Shown: positions 44,378 through 54,406 of the stretch, in pieces
Numbering within the stretch: position 1 is the first letter of the stretch
How the letters are laid out: every line of letters begins with the position of its first letter
NCBI RefSeq assembly: GCF_012955605.1
Contig: NZ_CP052135.1
Location: forward strand, 1,833,469 to 1,897,468
DNA length: 64,000 nt
DNA from: Bacillus fonticola
Lineage (GTDB): Bacteria > Bacillota > Bacilli > Bacillales > JC228
Direction: 5' to 3'
Program-made: the position numbers and the translations under genes
The notes under the pieces: generated by a model
What the model was told of the DNA's origin: nothing
Seen by the model: the letters and a program-made list of their open reading frames with translations, nothing else
The model's database searches: none

Positions 44378-44560
44378 CGATGATTGATGAGTTGGCAGGT
44401 CTACTGGCTTATGCCTCTCCCTACTACGTGCCCTTCCCATCACGACAAGTGACAGTGGTCATTGCACGGTTCGTCAGCAAATACAGTTGCGGGGACAGCT
44501 CTAGCATTTCACTAGATTCCCTTTTCAGCTCAATTTAGAGCACCAGCACATCGAAATCGT
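44378..44560 (-). promoter_or_regulatory. Cobalamin riboswitch (aptamer)
   Basis: Read on the minus strand, the leader has the ordered conserved blocks of the cobalamin aptamer: GATGTGCTGGTGCTC (44538-44552), GCTGAAAAGGGAA (44517-44529), TCCCCGCAACTGT (44484-44495), and the B12-box-like AAGCCAGTAGACCTGCC (44394-44411). CGATTTCGATG at the 5' end can pair with CATCAATCATCG at the 3' end as stem P1. It is followed by a hairpin (44359-44377) and an intrinsic terminator at 44281-44307, so adenosyl- or other cobalamin should switch the downstream operon off by termination. Confidence 0.93.
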
Positions 44561-44698
44561 TTCAATTATATGGTCTATTTCATCTTACTGAATGAAAAAA
44601 GATTTGACAAGTTTTTTCTTTTAAGGCATGGATAAACCTTGTATGTTAGCAAAAATGTTTGTAATGTGTTTCACTTGAAACAAGAACTTTCGTCAAAC

Positions 44699-46471
44699 TT
44701 AGTCACGATCCCGCTTTTTTCGCGGCAACGTAAATAAGAACGTTGTCCCTTGCCCCCATTTACTGTGAACAGAAATGTGACCGTTATGCGCCTCTACAAT
44801 GTTGCGCGCAATGGACAAACCCAGTCCTGTACCAGTTCCTCGTTTTCGAGCTTTATCTCCTTTATAAAAACGCTCAAAAACAAATGGAAGATCTTCTTCA
44901 CGAATGCCCGATCCAGTGTCTGTTACTTCCACTGCAAAACTCTGCTCTATCGCCTTAGATGTGACGTGAACACGCCCATTTTTAGGAGTATGCCTAAGGG
45001 CGTTATCTATGAGATTCGTAAACACCTGCTCCACTTTATCTGGATCAAAGTGAGCGCTCGTCTCAGTTCCTTCTAAATTCCAAGTAAGCTGAATGCTCTT
45101 TTCCCGAGAAGGTCCTGAAAACTTCTTCATGATCTTTTCCATGAAGGGATACAATTCAATATCGTCGGTAACGAGCGTGATATGACCTGCCTCCATGCGG
45201 GCTAAATCTAATAAATCATTCACAAGCCGTCCCATTCGCAACGACTCATCATAAATGATTTGCGCCATTTCCTTTTGTTCTTCCTCGGACTGAGCAATGC
45301 CATCCACAATTGCTTCGCTATATCCTTGAAGCATAGCAATAGGAGTTCGCAGCTCGTGAGACACGTTGGCAATAAAATCTTTTCGAAGTTTATCTAAACG
45401 ACGATCCTCTGTCATATCACGAATAACGGCTACAGCACCGCGAATAGATCGCTGATTGTACAAGGGGCTAACAATGATCGTCCACGCCCGTCCTTGTAAT
45501 GAAAGTTCTCCAACTTGTTCTCTTTCGGTAAGAACGGCAGACTGAAACAGTTCTTGAAGTTTTGGGGGTAGATCTAGTTCTTCATCGGTCTTTTCATAAT
45601 ACCAATATTTTAAGAATCGTTCCGACGGTGGATTTGTTAGCAAAATTGATCCATCGCGATTAAATGTAATCACACCATCAGCCATGCTACTTAGTAAGCT
45701 AGACAGATGCTCTTTCTCTTGTCTAAGCGCGCTAATATTATAGTGAAGTTGTTTCCCCATTTTATTAAAGGCGGTGGCTAGATCCCCAATTTCATCGCGT
45801 GTCAATTTCGGCACCTTCGTATCAAACTTTCCCTTGGAAATTTCCGATACTGCCTCTTTCATCTTCCGTAAAGGGGCAGTAATCCGTGTAGAAAGGAAAA
45901 ATGCAAAAATCGTCGTTAGTACGATGGCAATTCCTGCTGAGAGGAAAATTGACTTCGTTGTCGACTGTATCGTCTCTCTCATCACTTCTAGTGATTGATA
46001 AATGTAGACGGCTCCACGCTCACCTTGAGAGTCTACAAAAGGAACACCTATGACGACATATTGATCGAACCTAACTCCTTCTCGCCCACTAACTGGGACA
46101 ACTTGCTTTTTCACCACTTCTCCCTCAGTAATCGCTTTTGATAGTTCAGGATCCTCAAGTATCACAGAAAACGGTAAATGCCCATTTTCATCTTCCGGTG
46201 ATAGAAAAAACTGCTCCTTACTTGTGTAAACAATTACTTTAGTCAGGTCATCTACTACTTCCCATGCAATTTCAAGTCCTAACTCAAAATCATCCTCTTG
46301 CGCAAGGATAAACGCGATTTTTGAAGCTGTACTCGTTAGGTCCTTCTCTACTTCAGCTACGTGGTAGCTTTGGAAAAATTCTAACAATAGAATCGTCAAA
46401 ACAAACAAGACAAAAGAAACGAGAAGCAATATGGTCAACCATAGCTTCCCGACAACACTACGCCATATCAT
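44699..46471 (-). CDS. resE: Sensor histidine kinase ResE
   Basis: Membrane kinase of the ResDE system that senses oxygen limitation and nitric oxide. The 590-residue product has a first TM helix (LWLTILLLVSFVLFVLTILLL), an extracellular domain of about 130 residues, a second TM (IFLSAGIAIVLTTIFAFFL), a HAMP domain, a PAS-like region, the H-box FIANVSHELRTPIAML, and the ATPase N/G boxes (FTNLIDNALRHTP, GTGLGLSIA). It overlaps resD by 4 nt (ATGA). Gene order resA-B-C-D-E is intact. Confidence 0.96.
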   Translation of the reverse strand: MIWRSVVGKLWLTILLLVSFVLFVLTILLLEFFQSYHVAEVEKDLTSTASKIAFILAQEDDFELGLEIAWEVVDDLTKVIVYTSKEQFFLSPEDENGHLPFSVILEDPELSKAITEGEVVKKQVVPVSGREGVRFDQYVVIGVPFVDSQGERGAVYIYQSLEVMRETIQSTTKSIFLSAGIAIVLTTIFAFFLSTRITAPLRKMKEAVSEISKGKFDTKVPKLTRDEIGDLATAFNKMGKQLHYNISALRQEKEHLSSLLSSMADGVITFNRDGSILLTNPPSERFLKYWYYEKTDEELDLPPKLQELFQSAVLTEREQVGELSLQGRAWTIIVSPLYNQRSIRGAVAVIRDMTEDRRLDKLRKDFIANVSHELRTPIAMLQGYSEAIVDGIAQSEEEQKEMAQIIYDESLRMGRLVNDLLDLARMEAGHITLVTDDIELYPFMEKIMKKFSGPSREKSIQLTWNLEGTETSAHFDPDKVEQVFTNLIDNALRHTPKNGRVHVTSKAIEQSFAVEVTDTGSGIREEDLPFVFERFYKGDKARKRGTGTGLGLSIARNIVEAHNGHISVHSKWGQGTTFLFTLPRKKRDRD

Positions 46472-47184
46472 TCATCTTCAACCTCAAATTTGTAGCCGAC
46501 TCCCCACACCGTAACGATCATTTTCGCTGCACCTTCGCTCACCTTATTTAGCTTCTCACGCAATCGTTTAATATGAGTATCTACAGTTCTTAAATCACCA
46601 AAAAACTCATACTGCCACACTTCCTTTAATAACTGTTCACGATCGAACACTTTGTCAGGCTGTTTAGCTAAGTAATGAAGGAGCTCATATTCCTTTGGAG
46701 TTAAGCTTACTTCAGCACCATCCGCCGTTACACGATGTGCATCATGGTCAATTGACAAGTGCGGAAAGACAAGCACGTTCTTAGCGACTGGTTCAGTAGA
46801 CAGAAATTTAGTCTCCGAGGAACGACGTAAAACTGCTTTTACGCGTAAAATGACTTCACGTGGGCTAAATGGTTTAACGATGTAATCATCTGCTCCTGCC
46901 TCTAGCCCTTGAACTCGATTTGCCTCCTCACCTTTTGCTGTCAACATAATAATGGGGGTTGATTTTTTTTCGCGAATTTTCTCACACACTTCAATTCCAT
47001 CCATCTCAGGCATCATGACATCAAGCAAAATCAAGTCAAAGTCCTCATTAACAGCAAGCTCTAAAGCATCAAATCCATTATCCGCCTCTTTTGTTACATA
47101 ATTCTCACGTTCTAAGTACATTTTCACGAGGCGACGAATACGCTCTTCATCTTCCACAATTAACACGCGAGCCTCTTGACCCAT
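46468..47184 (-). CDS. resD: Response regulator ResD
   Basis: OmpR/PhoB-type regulator: receiver domain (VLIVEDEERIRRLVKMYLER, phospho-Asp in LILLDVMMPEMDG, switch residues MLTAKGEE and DYIVKPFSPRE) and a winged-helix DNA-binding domain (LTPKEYELLHYLAKQPDKVF, TVDTHIKRLREKL). The product has 238 residues. In B. subtilis it activates resA-E, ctaA and anaerobic nitrate genes. It is translationally coupled to resE. Confidence 0.96.
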   Translation of the reverse strand: MGQEARVLIVEDEERIRRLVKMYLERENYVTKEADNGFDALELAVNEDFDLILLDVMMPEMDGIEVCEKIREKKSTPIIMLTAKGEEANRVQGLEAGADDYIVKPFSPREVILRVKAVLRRSSETKFLSTEPVAKNVLVFPHLSIDHDAHRVTADGAEVSLTPKEYELLHYLAKQPDKVFDREQLLKEVWQYEFFGDLRTVDTHIKRLREKLNKVSEGAAKMIVTVWGVGYKFEVEDE

Positions 47185-47296
47185 TCCTGATCAACCCTTT
47201 CGTACCCTCTTTTTTTACATTTCACTAATGTGTAGTGGTTTGAACGTTTCTTGCGTTCCAGACCGTTCAAACGCCCCCACACAGCCTTAAAAACCT

Positions 47297-48475
47297 TTAT
47301 GCATACGAATGCAAGCCCGCGATAACTAAGTTGATAAAAATCAAGTTAAAGATAATAATCGCAAACCCCACCACCGCTAACCATGCGGAAGGTTTCCCGT
47401 GCCATCCTTTAGAAAGGCGAAGGTGTAGGTACGCTGCGTAAAATAACCAAGTAATGAGCGCCCACACTTCTTTCGGATCCCAACCCCAAAAACGGCTCCA
47501 TGCCTCTTGGGCCCAAATCATCGCAAAAATAAGTGCCCCCAGTGTAAATACCGGAAAGCCGATTAACACAGATCGGTAGGAAATTTCGTCTACTAAGTCT
47601 AAGTTCACCTGTTTTGTTAGCGGCTTCAATAGTTGACTGACCCGGCGACGAATGAGCAGACGAATCACAGCGTACAGCACCGTCCCGACAAGAAACGACC
47701 AAATGACGGTATTTAGTCTACTTGCGTTCACAATATCTGGCATGAGCATGAGTGGCTCCATCACATTGGCTGTCTCTAGCACACCCTCGTTTGGACCCAC
47801 AAGTGCAGGGAGGGGATACGTGGTTTCCGCTTCCGCTCCTAGCTCATCCACGTACTGAAACTTCGCCTCGTATCCTTGAACAGAGAACGTAGTAACCACC
47901 ATGATAAAGCCCAAGACGACCACAATTAAGTAAAGTAAGATTTCAAGCCACGTTCTACTTCGCGATTTCACCGATTGATCGACATCTTTTAATAAATAAA
48001 TGACCCCTGCTATGAAGCTAATCGACAAGAGGGCTTGACCGGCCGCCGTGGTTGTGACGTGAACATACAACCAGTAACTCTTTAACGAAGGCACAAGTGG
48101 TTGAATCTCAGTAGGAAACATGCTGGCATAGCCAATAATAATGAGCGCGATCGGTAAAGCAAATAAGCCTAACACCGCATTCTTATACATGCTATACATG
48201 ATCAAAAAGGCACCTACAAGTACCATGCCAAAAAAGGTGATGAATTCAAATAGATTGCTTACAGGTGCATGACCTGCTGCAAGCCATCGTGTCACAAAAT
48301 ATCCTAGCTGACTTAAGAAACCGATCAAACCCATGAGAAAACCGATCTTCCCTGCTCTCCCTGGTCCTTTTTTCGTATTGACATTTTTTTGCCGAATAGA
48401 ACCAGCGAAAAAGATGGTCCCAAATAAGTATAAAATAAAAGCTGCCAACAACAAGTTACTACTGAACTCAGCCAA
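47297..48475 (-). CDS. resC: Cytochrome c biogenesis protein ResC (CcsA/CcmF superfamily)
   Basis: Haem handling and attachment protein of the system II cytochrome c machinery. The 392-residue polytopic protein carries the tryptophan-rich WWD-type motif [19 protein letters not shown] and conserved histidines in external loops ([22 protein letters not shown]). It starts at TTG 48475 with AAGGAGGG upstream. ResC works in a complex with ResB (next gene upstream) and receives apocytochrome kept reduced by ResA. Confidence 0.94.
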   Translation of the reverse strand: MAEFSSNLLLAAFILYLFGTIFFAGSIRQKNVNTKKGPGRAGKIGFLMGLIGFLSQLGYFVTRWLAAGHAPVSNLFEFITFFGMVLVGAFLIMYSMYKNAVLGLFALPIALIIIGYASMFPTEIQPLVPSLKSYWLYVHVTTTAAGQALLSISFIAGVIYLLKDVDQSVKSRSRTWLEILLYLIVVVLGFIMVVTTFSVQGYEAKFQYVDELGAEAETTYPLPALVGPNEGVLETANVMEPLMLMPDIVNASRLNTVIWSFLVGTVLYAVIRLLIRRRVSQLLKPLTKQVNLDLVDEISYRSVLIGFPVFTLGALIFAMIWAQEAWSRFWGWDPKEVWALITWLFYAAYLHLRLSKGWHGKPSAWLAVVGFAIIIFNLIFINLVIAGLHSYA

Positions 48476-48528
48476 CGTACTTCCCTCCTTATCGACGCCT
48501 GCTGCTATGAATGAACAGGGAGAATGTG

Positions 48529-50208
48529 CTAACCCTCCTCGTTACGATTGCGACTGTTCGTGTTTTCCATTGACGTAGAAGATTTCTCTTCAGAAGGTGA
48601 CGCATTTTTGTCCTCAAGAGGGGGCCATGATACATTTTCCAATAGACCGTCTATTTCCCGCTTCAAACCAAACCAATTTTTATTCGTATGAGCAGCGACA
48701 TGCACGACACCATCTTTTCGGACTATCCACAGGCGCCGGTGATTCCAATACGCCCCTTGTATGACCCCAACCATAAAGATGATACCGCCAATACCGAGTA
48801 CCCACAATGTGCGATCTTTTCGAATTGTAAGACCAGTTACATCCGTCGTATCGATCCCGCTAAACGTCATTTTGTATTCATTTTCACCAGTTGGATCCAA
48901 GTTTTGTTGAATGGCAACGAAGCTGATCTCGCCTTCTTCCTTGTCGGGTGCGATCATCCGGAATACAAAGGCTGGGTTGTTTGGACTCGAGGTTTTCGTT
49001 GATGGCACCCCGTCCTCTAACTCAAAATCCGGATAATAATTCACTAGTTCCACCATATACCCATTTCCGAGGTCGTAGTTTGTTTCAGGGTTATTTAAAT
49101 TCACTTCAATTTCGCCAAAGGACTCTCCTGTTTCTATTGATTCCAGCTGGAAGTTCATTCGCTGAAGTTCATCTAACCGGTAGTCCACTTGATAGGCAGA
49201 AAACCCGTCAAACTGAAGAGGCTCGTTGACAATAATGTCGTGTTCTTTTACTTTTTCAAGTTCCACTTCTTGACCGGGAAGCCTTTCATCCACACGCTCA
49301 TACAGAACCGCTTCTGTTCGAAACTGCTTAACGATCGCGCCTTGATTCTCTAAGGCAGTCGCAAACTGTTCGCCATCGACTCGTGCATCATACATCTCCA
49401 CAGAAAAGTCGAGATTTTCAATATAATATTGACCATCCGTTCCAGGAACAGCTTTTGTTTCACCTTCACGTATGAATAAGCCTGTATCCACATACAAACC
49501 TGGTACGAACCGCAACATAGCACCTAGTAAAAAGATGATGAGTCCAATGTGGTTGACGTAAGGACCCCAGCGCGTAAACCTGCCTTTTTCTGCGAGGAGA
49601 CTGCCTTCCTTTTCCGTTACACGATATCTCCGTGCTTGGAGACGCGTTTTTACGGTTTGTAGGGTCACTTCATCTTGTGGACTCGCTTCCGTTTTCGCGT
49701 ACAATCGTTGTCGTTTCAAAAATCCTTCATGACGATCGATGCGCTGTGTTTTCAGTGCGCGATAAAGTGGGACAAATCGGTCTAAACTCGCAATCACTAA
49801 CGATATACCGATACTGGCAATTAGCACAAGATACCACCACTGCTCGTACAACCGATGAAAGTCGAAGAAGACGAATAATTCGCCAAGAATTCCGTACTGA
49901 TCACTGTAAAACTGTTCAGGTATCACTCCCGGTGGAATATACGCTTCTTGTGGAAACACCGTGCCGAGTGCGGAGACGATCAACGTCGTGATTATTAACC
50001 AGACGCCCACCTTCACAGAGGAAAAGAAACTCCACGTCTTGTCGATAAATGTACGCTTGTACGTCTGTGAACGTCGGGCACTTCCTTCATATCGCATGTC
50101 TACCATCGTTTGCTTCGTTGCTTCTTCTGTTAGGGTACGTCCGCACGATCCACAGAGAACAGTCCCATGTGGATTCACGTGACCGCATTCACATTTAATT
50201 TTTTCCAT
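48529..50208 (-). CDS. resB: Cytochrome c biogenesis protein ResB
   Basis: Membrane partner of ResC. The 559-residue product begins with a zinc-ribbon-like stretch ([19 protein letters not shown]), then three transmembrane helices near residues 65-90, 120-140 and 210-230, and a large extracytoplasmic domain before a last helix ([16 protein letters not shown]). [14 protein letters not shown] carries the conserved ResB histidine region. The C-terminal tail is rich in Ser, Glu and Asn. It follows resA by 12 nt. Confidence 0.93.
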   Translation of the reverse strand: MEKIKCECGHVNPHGTVLCGSCGRTLTEEATKQTMVDMRYEGSARRSQTYKRTFIDKTWSFFSSVKVGVWLIITTLIVSALGTVFPQEAYIPPGVIPEQFYSDQYGILGELFVFFDFHRLYEQWWYLVLIASIGISLVIASLDRFVPLYRALKTQRIDRHEGFLKRQRLYAKTEASPQDEVTLQTVKTRLQARRYRVTEKEGSLLAEKGRFTRWGPYVNHIGLIIFLLGAMLRFVPGLYVDTGLFIREGETKAVPGTDGQYYIENLDFSVEMYDARVDGEQFATALENQGAIVKQFRTEAVLYERVDERLPGQEVELEKVKEHDIIVNEPLQFDGFSAYQVDYRLDELQRMNFQLESIETGESFGEIEVNLNNPETNYDLGNGYMVELVNYYPDFELEDGVPSTKTSSPNNPAFVFRMIAPDKEEGEISFVAIQQNLDPTGENEYKMTFSGIDTTDVTGLTIRKDRTLWVLGIGGIIFMVGVIQGAYWNHRRLWIVRKDGVVHVAAHTNKNWFGLKREIDGLLENVSWPPLEDKNASPSEEKSSTSMENTNSRNRNEEG

Positions 50209-50220
50209 TAAACCCCCACC

Positions 50221-50763
50221 TTACGCAGAAGGCAATATTTTTTGTACAGAATCTTTTACCTTCTCTTCAGACATCTCACTAATAATGATTTCTAAAATGA
50301 TTCCTTCAGGGCTAATGAGTATCGTCGTCGGAAGTGGACTGATGCCATAAGCCCGTTGCACATCTCCCGAATCATCAACAAGAATAGGGAAGCTCATCTT
50401 GATTTGTTTTTTGAACTGATTAATAGCGAAATCTGACTCTCCGACATTCACCGCAAGCACTTCCAGGCCTTGGTCCTTGTAAAAGTTGTACTGATTTTCT
50501 ATGTACGGCATTTCTCGTTTACAAGGATCACACCACGTTCCCCAAAAGGTTAAAAAGACCCCTTTTTCCCCTTTGTAATCCGATAGTTGCACAGTATTTC
50601 CTTCCATATCTTCTAATATAAAATCTGGTGCTTCGTCCCCAACTGACAGAACGCCTCGATCTTCTTTCGTCGCGTTAGCATATAGCGTATAGCCCACCGC
50701 ACTTGCCATCATCAAGAGAATGGCAAGCCGCATAAAAAATCGCCCTTTTTTCTTTTCAGCCAT
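50221..50763 (-). CDS. resA: Thiol-disulfide oxidoreductase ResA
   Basis: Membrane-anchored thioredoxin-like protein that reduces the CXXCH cysteines of apocytochrome c on the outer face. It has 180 residues: N-terminal anchor (FFMRLAILLMMASAVGYTLYA), AhpC/TSA-like fold (GDEAPDFILEDMEGNTVQLSDY) and the active site LTFWGTWCDPCKREMPYI. The cis-proline is in SPLPTTILISPEG. It is the first gene of resABCDE; an upstream gap of 190 nt should hold the promoter. Confidence 0.95.
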   Translation of the reverse strand: MAEKKKGRFFMRLAILLMMASAVGYTLYANATKEDRGVLSVGDEAPDFILEDMEGNTVQLSDYKGEKGVFLTFWGTWCDPCKREMPYIENQYNFYKDQGLEVLAVNVGESDFAINQFKKQIKMSFPILVDDSGDVQRAYGISPLPTTILISPEGIILEIIISEMSEEKVKDSVQKILPSA

Positions 50764-50953
50764 GTAGACGGATGCCTCCTCCGGACAATGTCAAGTTCGC
50801 TAAATCTACTGGAGTGCCTCAGCTCTTCTATTGCTTTGCCTAGCTGCAGGTGTCATCCACTTCTTTAATTAGGACGTTCACTTTCATTATAGCATGTAGC
50901 ATTCGACATTCTTTTTTTCGTGTATGAAGGTTACGTGACAAGGAGCAAACGCT

Positions 50954-51679
50954 TTAATCTCCATGGGCAGCTAATGAGCGAAGACGTTTCACTTCATGAG
51001 GAGACAACTCACGATATTCCCCTGGTCGAAGCTCTTCCAATCGTAAAAATCCATATTCTTCACGTTTCAGCTTCACAACAGGATTTCCAACTGTTTCAAA
51101 CATTCGTTTCACTTGACGATTACGCCCTTCCACGATGACTAACCTCACAATAGCTGTTTGTTTTTTCTTATCTATCGACATGATTTTCGCTTGGGCTGGA
51201 AGCGTTTTCCCTTCTTCCAATCGTACTCCTGCTCGCAACGTTTGCATCGCTTGACGATCTGGGATTCCTTTTACTTTTGCCACATACGTTTTGGGTACTT
51301 GATAAGAAGGGTGCATAAGCGTATTCGCAAATTCACCATCATTGGTCATAAGAAGCAAACCCGTTGTATCATAATCAAGTCTGCCTATAGGAAAGATCCG
51401 CTCTTCAATGTGCTGAAAAAAATCCGTTGCCACTTTTCTCCCTTTGTCATCTTTCACACTCGAAATGACTCCTCTGGGCTTATAAAATAAAAAGTACACC
51501 GGTTTTTCTTTTAAGAGAGGTATTCCTTCTACTTCGATTCGGTCATTCCCTTTCACTTTCGTCCCAAGCTCACGAACGACGTTTCCATTGACTTTAACTT
51601 TACCGTCTACGATCAACTGCTCTGCTTTACGTCGCGACGTTATGCCTGCTTGTGCAATCACCTTTTGTAAGCGTTCCAC
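50954..51679 (-). CDS. rluB: 23S rRNA pseudouridine synthase RluB
   Basis: The 241-residue product starts at GTG 51679 (GAGGAG 8 nt upstream) with an S4 RNA-binding domain (RLQKVIAQAGITSRRKAEQLI...GKVKVNG). The RsuA-family catalytic domain follows, with the active-site Asp in IGRLDYDTTGLLLMTNDGE and VEGRNRQVKRMFE. It modifies the 23S rRNA helix near the peptidyl transferase centre. Sequence upstream to 51775 lies over the spmB terminator, so the longer frame is unlikely. Confidence 0.92.
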   Translation of the reverse strand: MERLQKVIAQAGITSRRKAEQLIVDGKVKVNGNVVRELGTKVKGNDRIEVEGIPLLKEKPVYFLFYKPRGVISSVKDDKGRKVATDFFQHIEERIFPIGRLDYDTTGLLLMTNDGEFANTLMHPSYQVPKTYVAKVKGIPDRQAMQTLRAGVRLEEGKTLPAQAKIMSIDKKKQTAIVRLVIVEGRNRQVKRMFETVGNPVVKLKREEYGFLRLEELRPGEYRELSPHEVKRLRSLAAHGD

Positions 51680-51709
51680 TCTTTTCTCTCCTCTTTGATT
51701 CCATTCAAA

Positions 51710-51735
51710 AGCCGTACAGGCATCGCTGTACGGCT
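51710..51735 (-). terminator. Terminator of dacB-spmA-spmB
   Basis: AGCCGTACAG and CTGTACGGCT form a 10-bp stem around GCGATGC-type loop bases; the minus strand runs on TTTTGAATGG. It lies about 105 nt past the spmB stop and just before the rluB ribosome site. Confidence 0.75.
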
Positions 51736-51840
51736 GATAAAATCGTTCTACTAAGGTTACTATTCCTGAGAACAAAATTCAAGTTTTCGTCTGAACGCTG
51801 GCACGCACGCTTGTACTACACACTCCCGCTCTAACGGAGA

Positions 51841-52383
51841 CTACGAAGCTGACCCTCCAAAAAAGAGCGTTACCATAACGATCGCAGCAACAATTCCCAC
51901 AAGGTCTGCTAGCAACCCTACCTTTAAAGCGTCTCCCATTTTTTTTATGCCGACTGCGCCAAAGTAAACGGTTAACACGTAAAACGTGGTGTCTGTACTC
52001 CCCTGAACAGTGGAGGCCAACCTTCCTATGAATGAATCCGGTCCGTATGTCGCCATAAGATCACTCGTCATTCCTAGCGCAGCCGTACCAGAAATGGGTC
52101 GAATAAAAGCAAGTGGAACAATCTCAGCAGGTACACCAATCGCCTCCATAGCAGGGCGCAAAAACCCAACAACATATTCGAGCGCACCTGATGCTCGAAA
52201 CATGCTAATGGCGACGAGCATTCCAATTAGATAAGGTATGATAGAGAACGCCATGGAAATCCCTTCTTTTCCACCCTCGACAAATGTTTCGTAAGTCGGT
52301 ACCTTTTTGGCAGTTCCATATACTAATATAAATACAACAATGAGCGGAATCATCCAAAGTGATGCAGTTGCCAAATAACTCAT
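51841..52383 (-). CDS. spmB: Spore maturation protein B
   Basis: A 180-residue membrane protein of the nucleoside-recognition (gate) superfamily with about five helices. Landmarks are FSIIPYLIGMLVAISMFRASGAL, PLAFIRPISGTAALGMTSDLMATYGPDS and VQGSTDTTFYVLTVYFGAVG. In B. subtilis SpmA and SpmB are needed for normal spore core dehydration; the transported molecule is unknown. It overlaps spmA by 4 nt (ATGA). Confidence 0.95.
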   Translation of the reverse strand: MSYLATASLWMIPLIVVFILVYGTAKKVPTYETFVEGGKEGISMAFSIIPYLIGMLVAISMFRASGALEYVVGFLRPAMEAIGVPAEIVPLAFIRPISGTAALGMTSDLMATYGPDSFIGRLASTVQGSTDTTFYVLTVYFGAVGIKKMGDALKVGLLADLVGIVAAIVMVTLFFGGSAS

Positions 52384-52979
52384 GTGCGCACGCCTCCCCT
52401 TTTCTGTCGACGATTGGCGAAATATCTATCTATGAGTACGGCGCCTACTGTTGAACAAGCTGTTGCCAAAATGGTCGGCACCACAATGTCTGTTGGTGAC
52501 TGTGCGTCATAATTTAAACGTATGGCAATGACCGTGGTAGGTATAAGCGTAATACTCGATGTGTTAAGTGCTAAAAACGTAATCATAGAGCGGCTAGCCA
52601 TAGGGGAGTGCCCGCTTAGTTGTTTCATTTGTTCCATTGCCTTAATCCCTAACGGCGTGGCCGCATTGCCAAGTCCAAATAGGTTGGCGATCATGTTTGA
52701 GAGGATATACCCAATCGCTGGGTGTCCTTTCGGAATTTCAGGAAATAGCTTGACAATCAACGGTTCGAATAGGCGTGCACATTTTTTGAGAAGCCCTGCC
52801 TCCTCCGCTACCTTCATTAATCCGAGCCAAAAGACAAGAACACTAATGAGTCCTAACGATAGCGTGACAGCTTCTTGTGCTCCTACAAACATTGCCTTAT
52901 TCACTTCTTCCATCGTGCCTCCTAGTACGGCAAAAAGAAGGCTAATGATAATCATACCCACCCATATGACATTAATCAT
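52380..52979 (-). CDS. spmA: Spore maturation protein A
   Basis: Paralogous partner of SpmB, 199 residues, membrane-embedded, with the GLGNAATPLGIKAMEQM and ALNTSSITLIPTTVIAIRL motifs of the nucleoside-recognition family. ATG 52979 overlaps the dacB stop by 8 nt and has AGGTG upstream; a GTG at 52991 is an alternative start. The dacB-spmA-spmB transcript is mother-cell-specific in B. subtilis. Confidence 0.94.
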   Translation of the reverse strand: MINVIWVGMIIISLLFAVLGGTMEEVNKAMFVGAQEAVTLSLGLISVLVFWLGLMKVAEEAGLLKKCARLFEPLIVKLFPEIPKGHPAIGYILSNMIANLFGLGNAATPLGIKAMEQMKQLSGHSPMASRSMITFLALNTSSITLIPTTVIAIRLNYDAQSPTDIVVPTILATACSTVGAVLIDRYFANRRQKRGGVRT

Positions 52980-54111
52980 ACGATCCAACACCTAGGCTTG
53001 CCAAAAACAAATCGCGAAATATAGTAAAGAAGCCTTTCTTTTCAGCCGGAGGTGTAAAATAAATAGAGGAAGTACCGACTACTTCATTTTTAAAATATAA
53101 AAACGTCTTTCCGACGACATCTGGTGTTGTTTCAGGATTATCAAGCCACTGCTCTTCTGGTTCAAACAAACGATTTTCCACTCGTAAATCTTTTACTTCC
53201 TCACCAGTGATGGGATACGTAATATTTTGTTTATTATAGACTCGCCCTTCATAAAACGAATCCGTTACTTCCTTAATCTTTCCCTCCTTCACTGGAATTA
53301 CATAGTCATAGTTATCAAACCCGTACGTGAACAGACGCTTATGGTCATCCCAATCTCCTTTGCCAGACTGCAACGTCACGACGATCAAATCCATACCGTC
53401 TTTCTGAGCAGTAGAGACAAGGGTGCGCCGAGAGACTTTCGTGTAGCCCGTCTTTCCGCCCGTTGAGTATTCGTAGAGCTCTGTCAGCAAGCGGTTTTTA
53501 TTGTGCCAAACTCCTTTGCCTTCTGCTGTGTACGCTTTCGTTCCTGTGATTTCTCGAAACTTTTCATTCTCCATTGCGTATTTAGTTAAGAGAGCCATGT
53601 CATAGGCAGTAGAGTAGTGACCTTCCGCGTCTAAACCATTGGGATTGACGAAATTTGTGTTCTCCATACCGATTTGCTCGGCTTTTTCGTTCATCATATA
53701 AACAAAACCTTCAACACTTCCACCTACTGTTTCGCTAATGGCAACAGCCGCATCGTTTCCTGAACGAAGCATCAACCCATATACTAAATCCTCCAACGTC
53801 AACCGATCTTCTTTTGTTAAATAAAGAGAAGACCCTTCTGTACCGATTGCGTTGTCACTTGGTTTTACCTTGTTATCTAGCTTCCCGCTCTCAATGGCAA
53901 GAATAGCTGTCATAATTTTTGTAATGCTAGCTATCTTCCGTTTTTCAAAAGCGTTTTTTTGAAACAATATTCGACCAGATTTTTGATCCATTAGAATCGC
54001 AGCTTCTGAGCTAACCCCTACGGTTTGCGCAGAAACTTCCTGTCCTAAAAACAGCGTGGTGATAAGTGTCAATACGAGTAACGGTGTAAAGCGACGTCGC
54101 CATCTATTCAT
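52972..54111 (-). CDS. dacB: Sporulation D-alanyl-D-alanine carboxypeptidase DacB (PBP5*)
   Basis: Trims stem peptides to lower cortex cross-linking. The 379-residue product has a signal peptide (FTPLLVLTLITTLFLGQEVSA), the active-site SxxK in IASITKIMTAIL, SGNDAAVAI (SxN) and TGGKTGYT (KTG), and a C-terminal amphipathic anchor (FFTIFRDLFLASLGV). It leads the spmA-spmB operon. A sigma-E-like promoter lies at 54148-54176. Confidence 0.94.
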   Translation of the reverse strand: MNRWRRRFTPLLVLTLITTLFLGQEVSAQTVGVSSEAAILMDQKSGRILFQKNAFEKRKIASITKIMTAILAIESGKLDNKVKPSDNAIGTEGSSLYLTKEDRLTLEDLVYGLMLRSGNDAAVAISETVGGSVEGFVYMMNEKAEQIGMENTNFVNPNGLDAEGHYSTAYDMALLTKYAMENEKFREITGTKAYTAEGKGVWHNKNRLLTELYEYSTGGKTGYTKVSRRTLVSTAQKDGMDLIVVTLQSGKGDWDDHKRLFTYGFDNYDYVIPVKEGKIKEVTDSFYEGRVYNKQNITYPITGEEVKDLRVENRLFEPEEQWLDNPETTPDVVGKTFLYFKNEVVGTSSIYFTPPAEKKGFFTIFRDLFLASLGVGSYD

Positions 54112-54147
54112 CTATCCTCGTCCCTTCATCCAAAGTCCTTTGTACAA

Positions 54148-54176
54148 GTCTATGCACGTCCCTTATTGATATGAGA
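54148..54176 (-). promoter_or_regulatory. Candidate sigma-E promoter of dacB-spmA-spmB
   Basis: On the minus strand CTCATATC is followed after 13 nt by CATAGACT, near the sigma-E consensus. It lies about 40 nt upstream of the dacB start, consistent with mother-cell expression. Confidence 0.55.
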
Positions 54177-54287
54177 ATCGCCTGTGGTTTTTCATACGTA
54201 GTTATGGCAAAGGGCTGTATTCATAACAAAAGGGCAAGCATGCATGGCTGTGTATCCAGCTCATGAATGGTTTTTGCAAAGCAAAAA

Positions 54288-54312
54288 AGCGCTCCAAAGT
54301 TCTGGATGCGCT
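54288..54312 (-). terminator. Terminator of ypuI
   Basis: On the minus strand AGCGCATCCAGA pairs with TTGGAGCGCT and is followed by TTTTTTGC. It lies about 95 nt past the ypuI stop. Confidence 0.75.
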
Positions 54313-54406
54313 CTCTAATTTCCGTAGATTCCTCAATACAATGACCATTGTAGCATTTTTTCCTTTTCATACCTCTTATCCACATCATTCCAATTTAAAA
54401 CATAAA

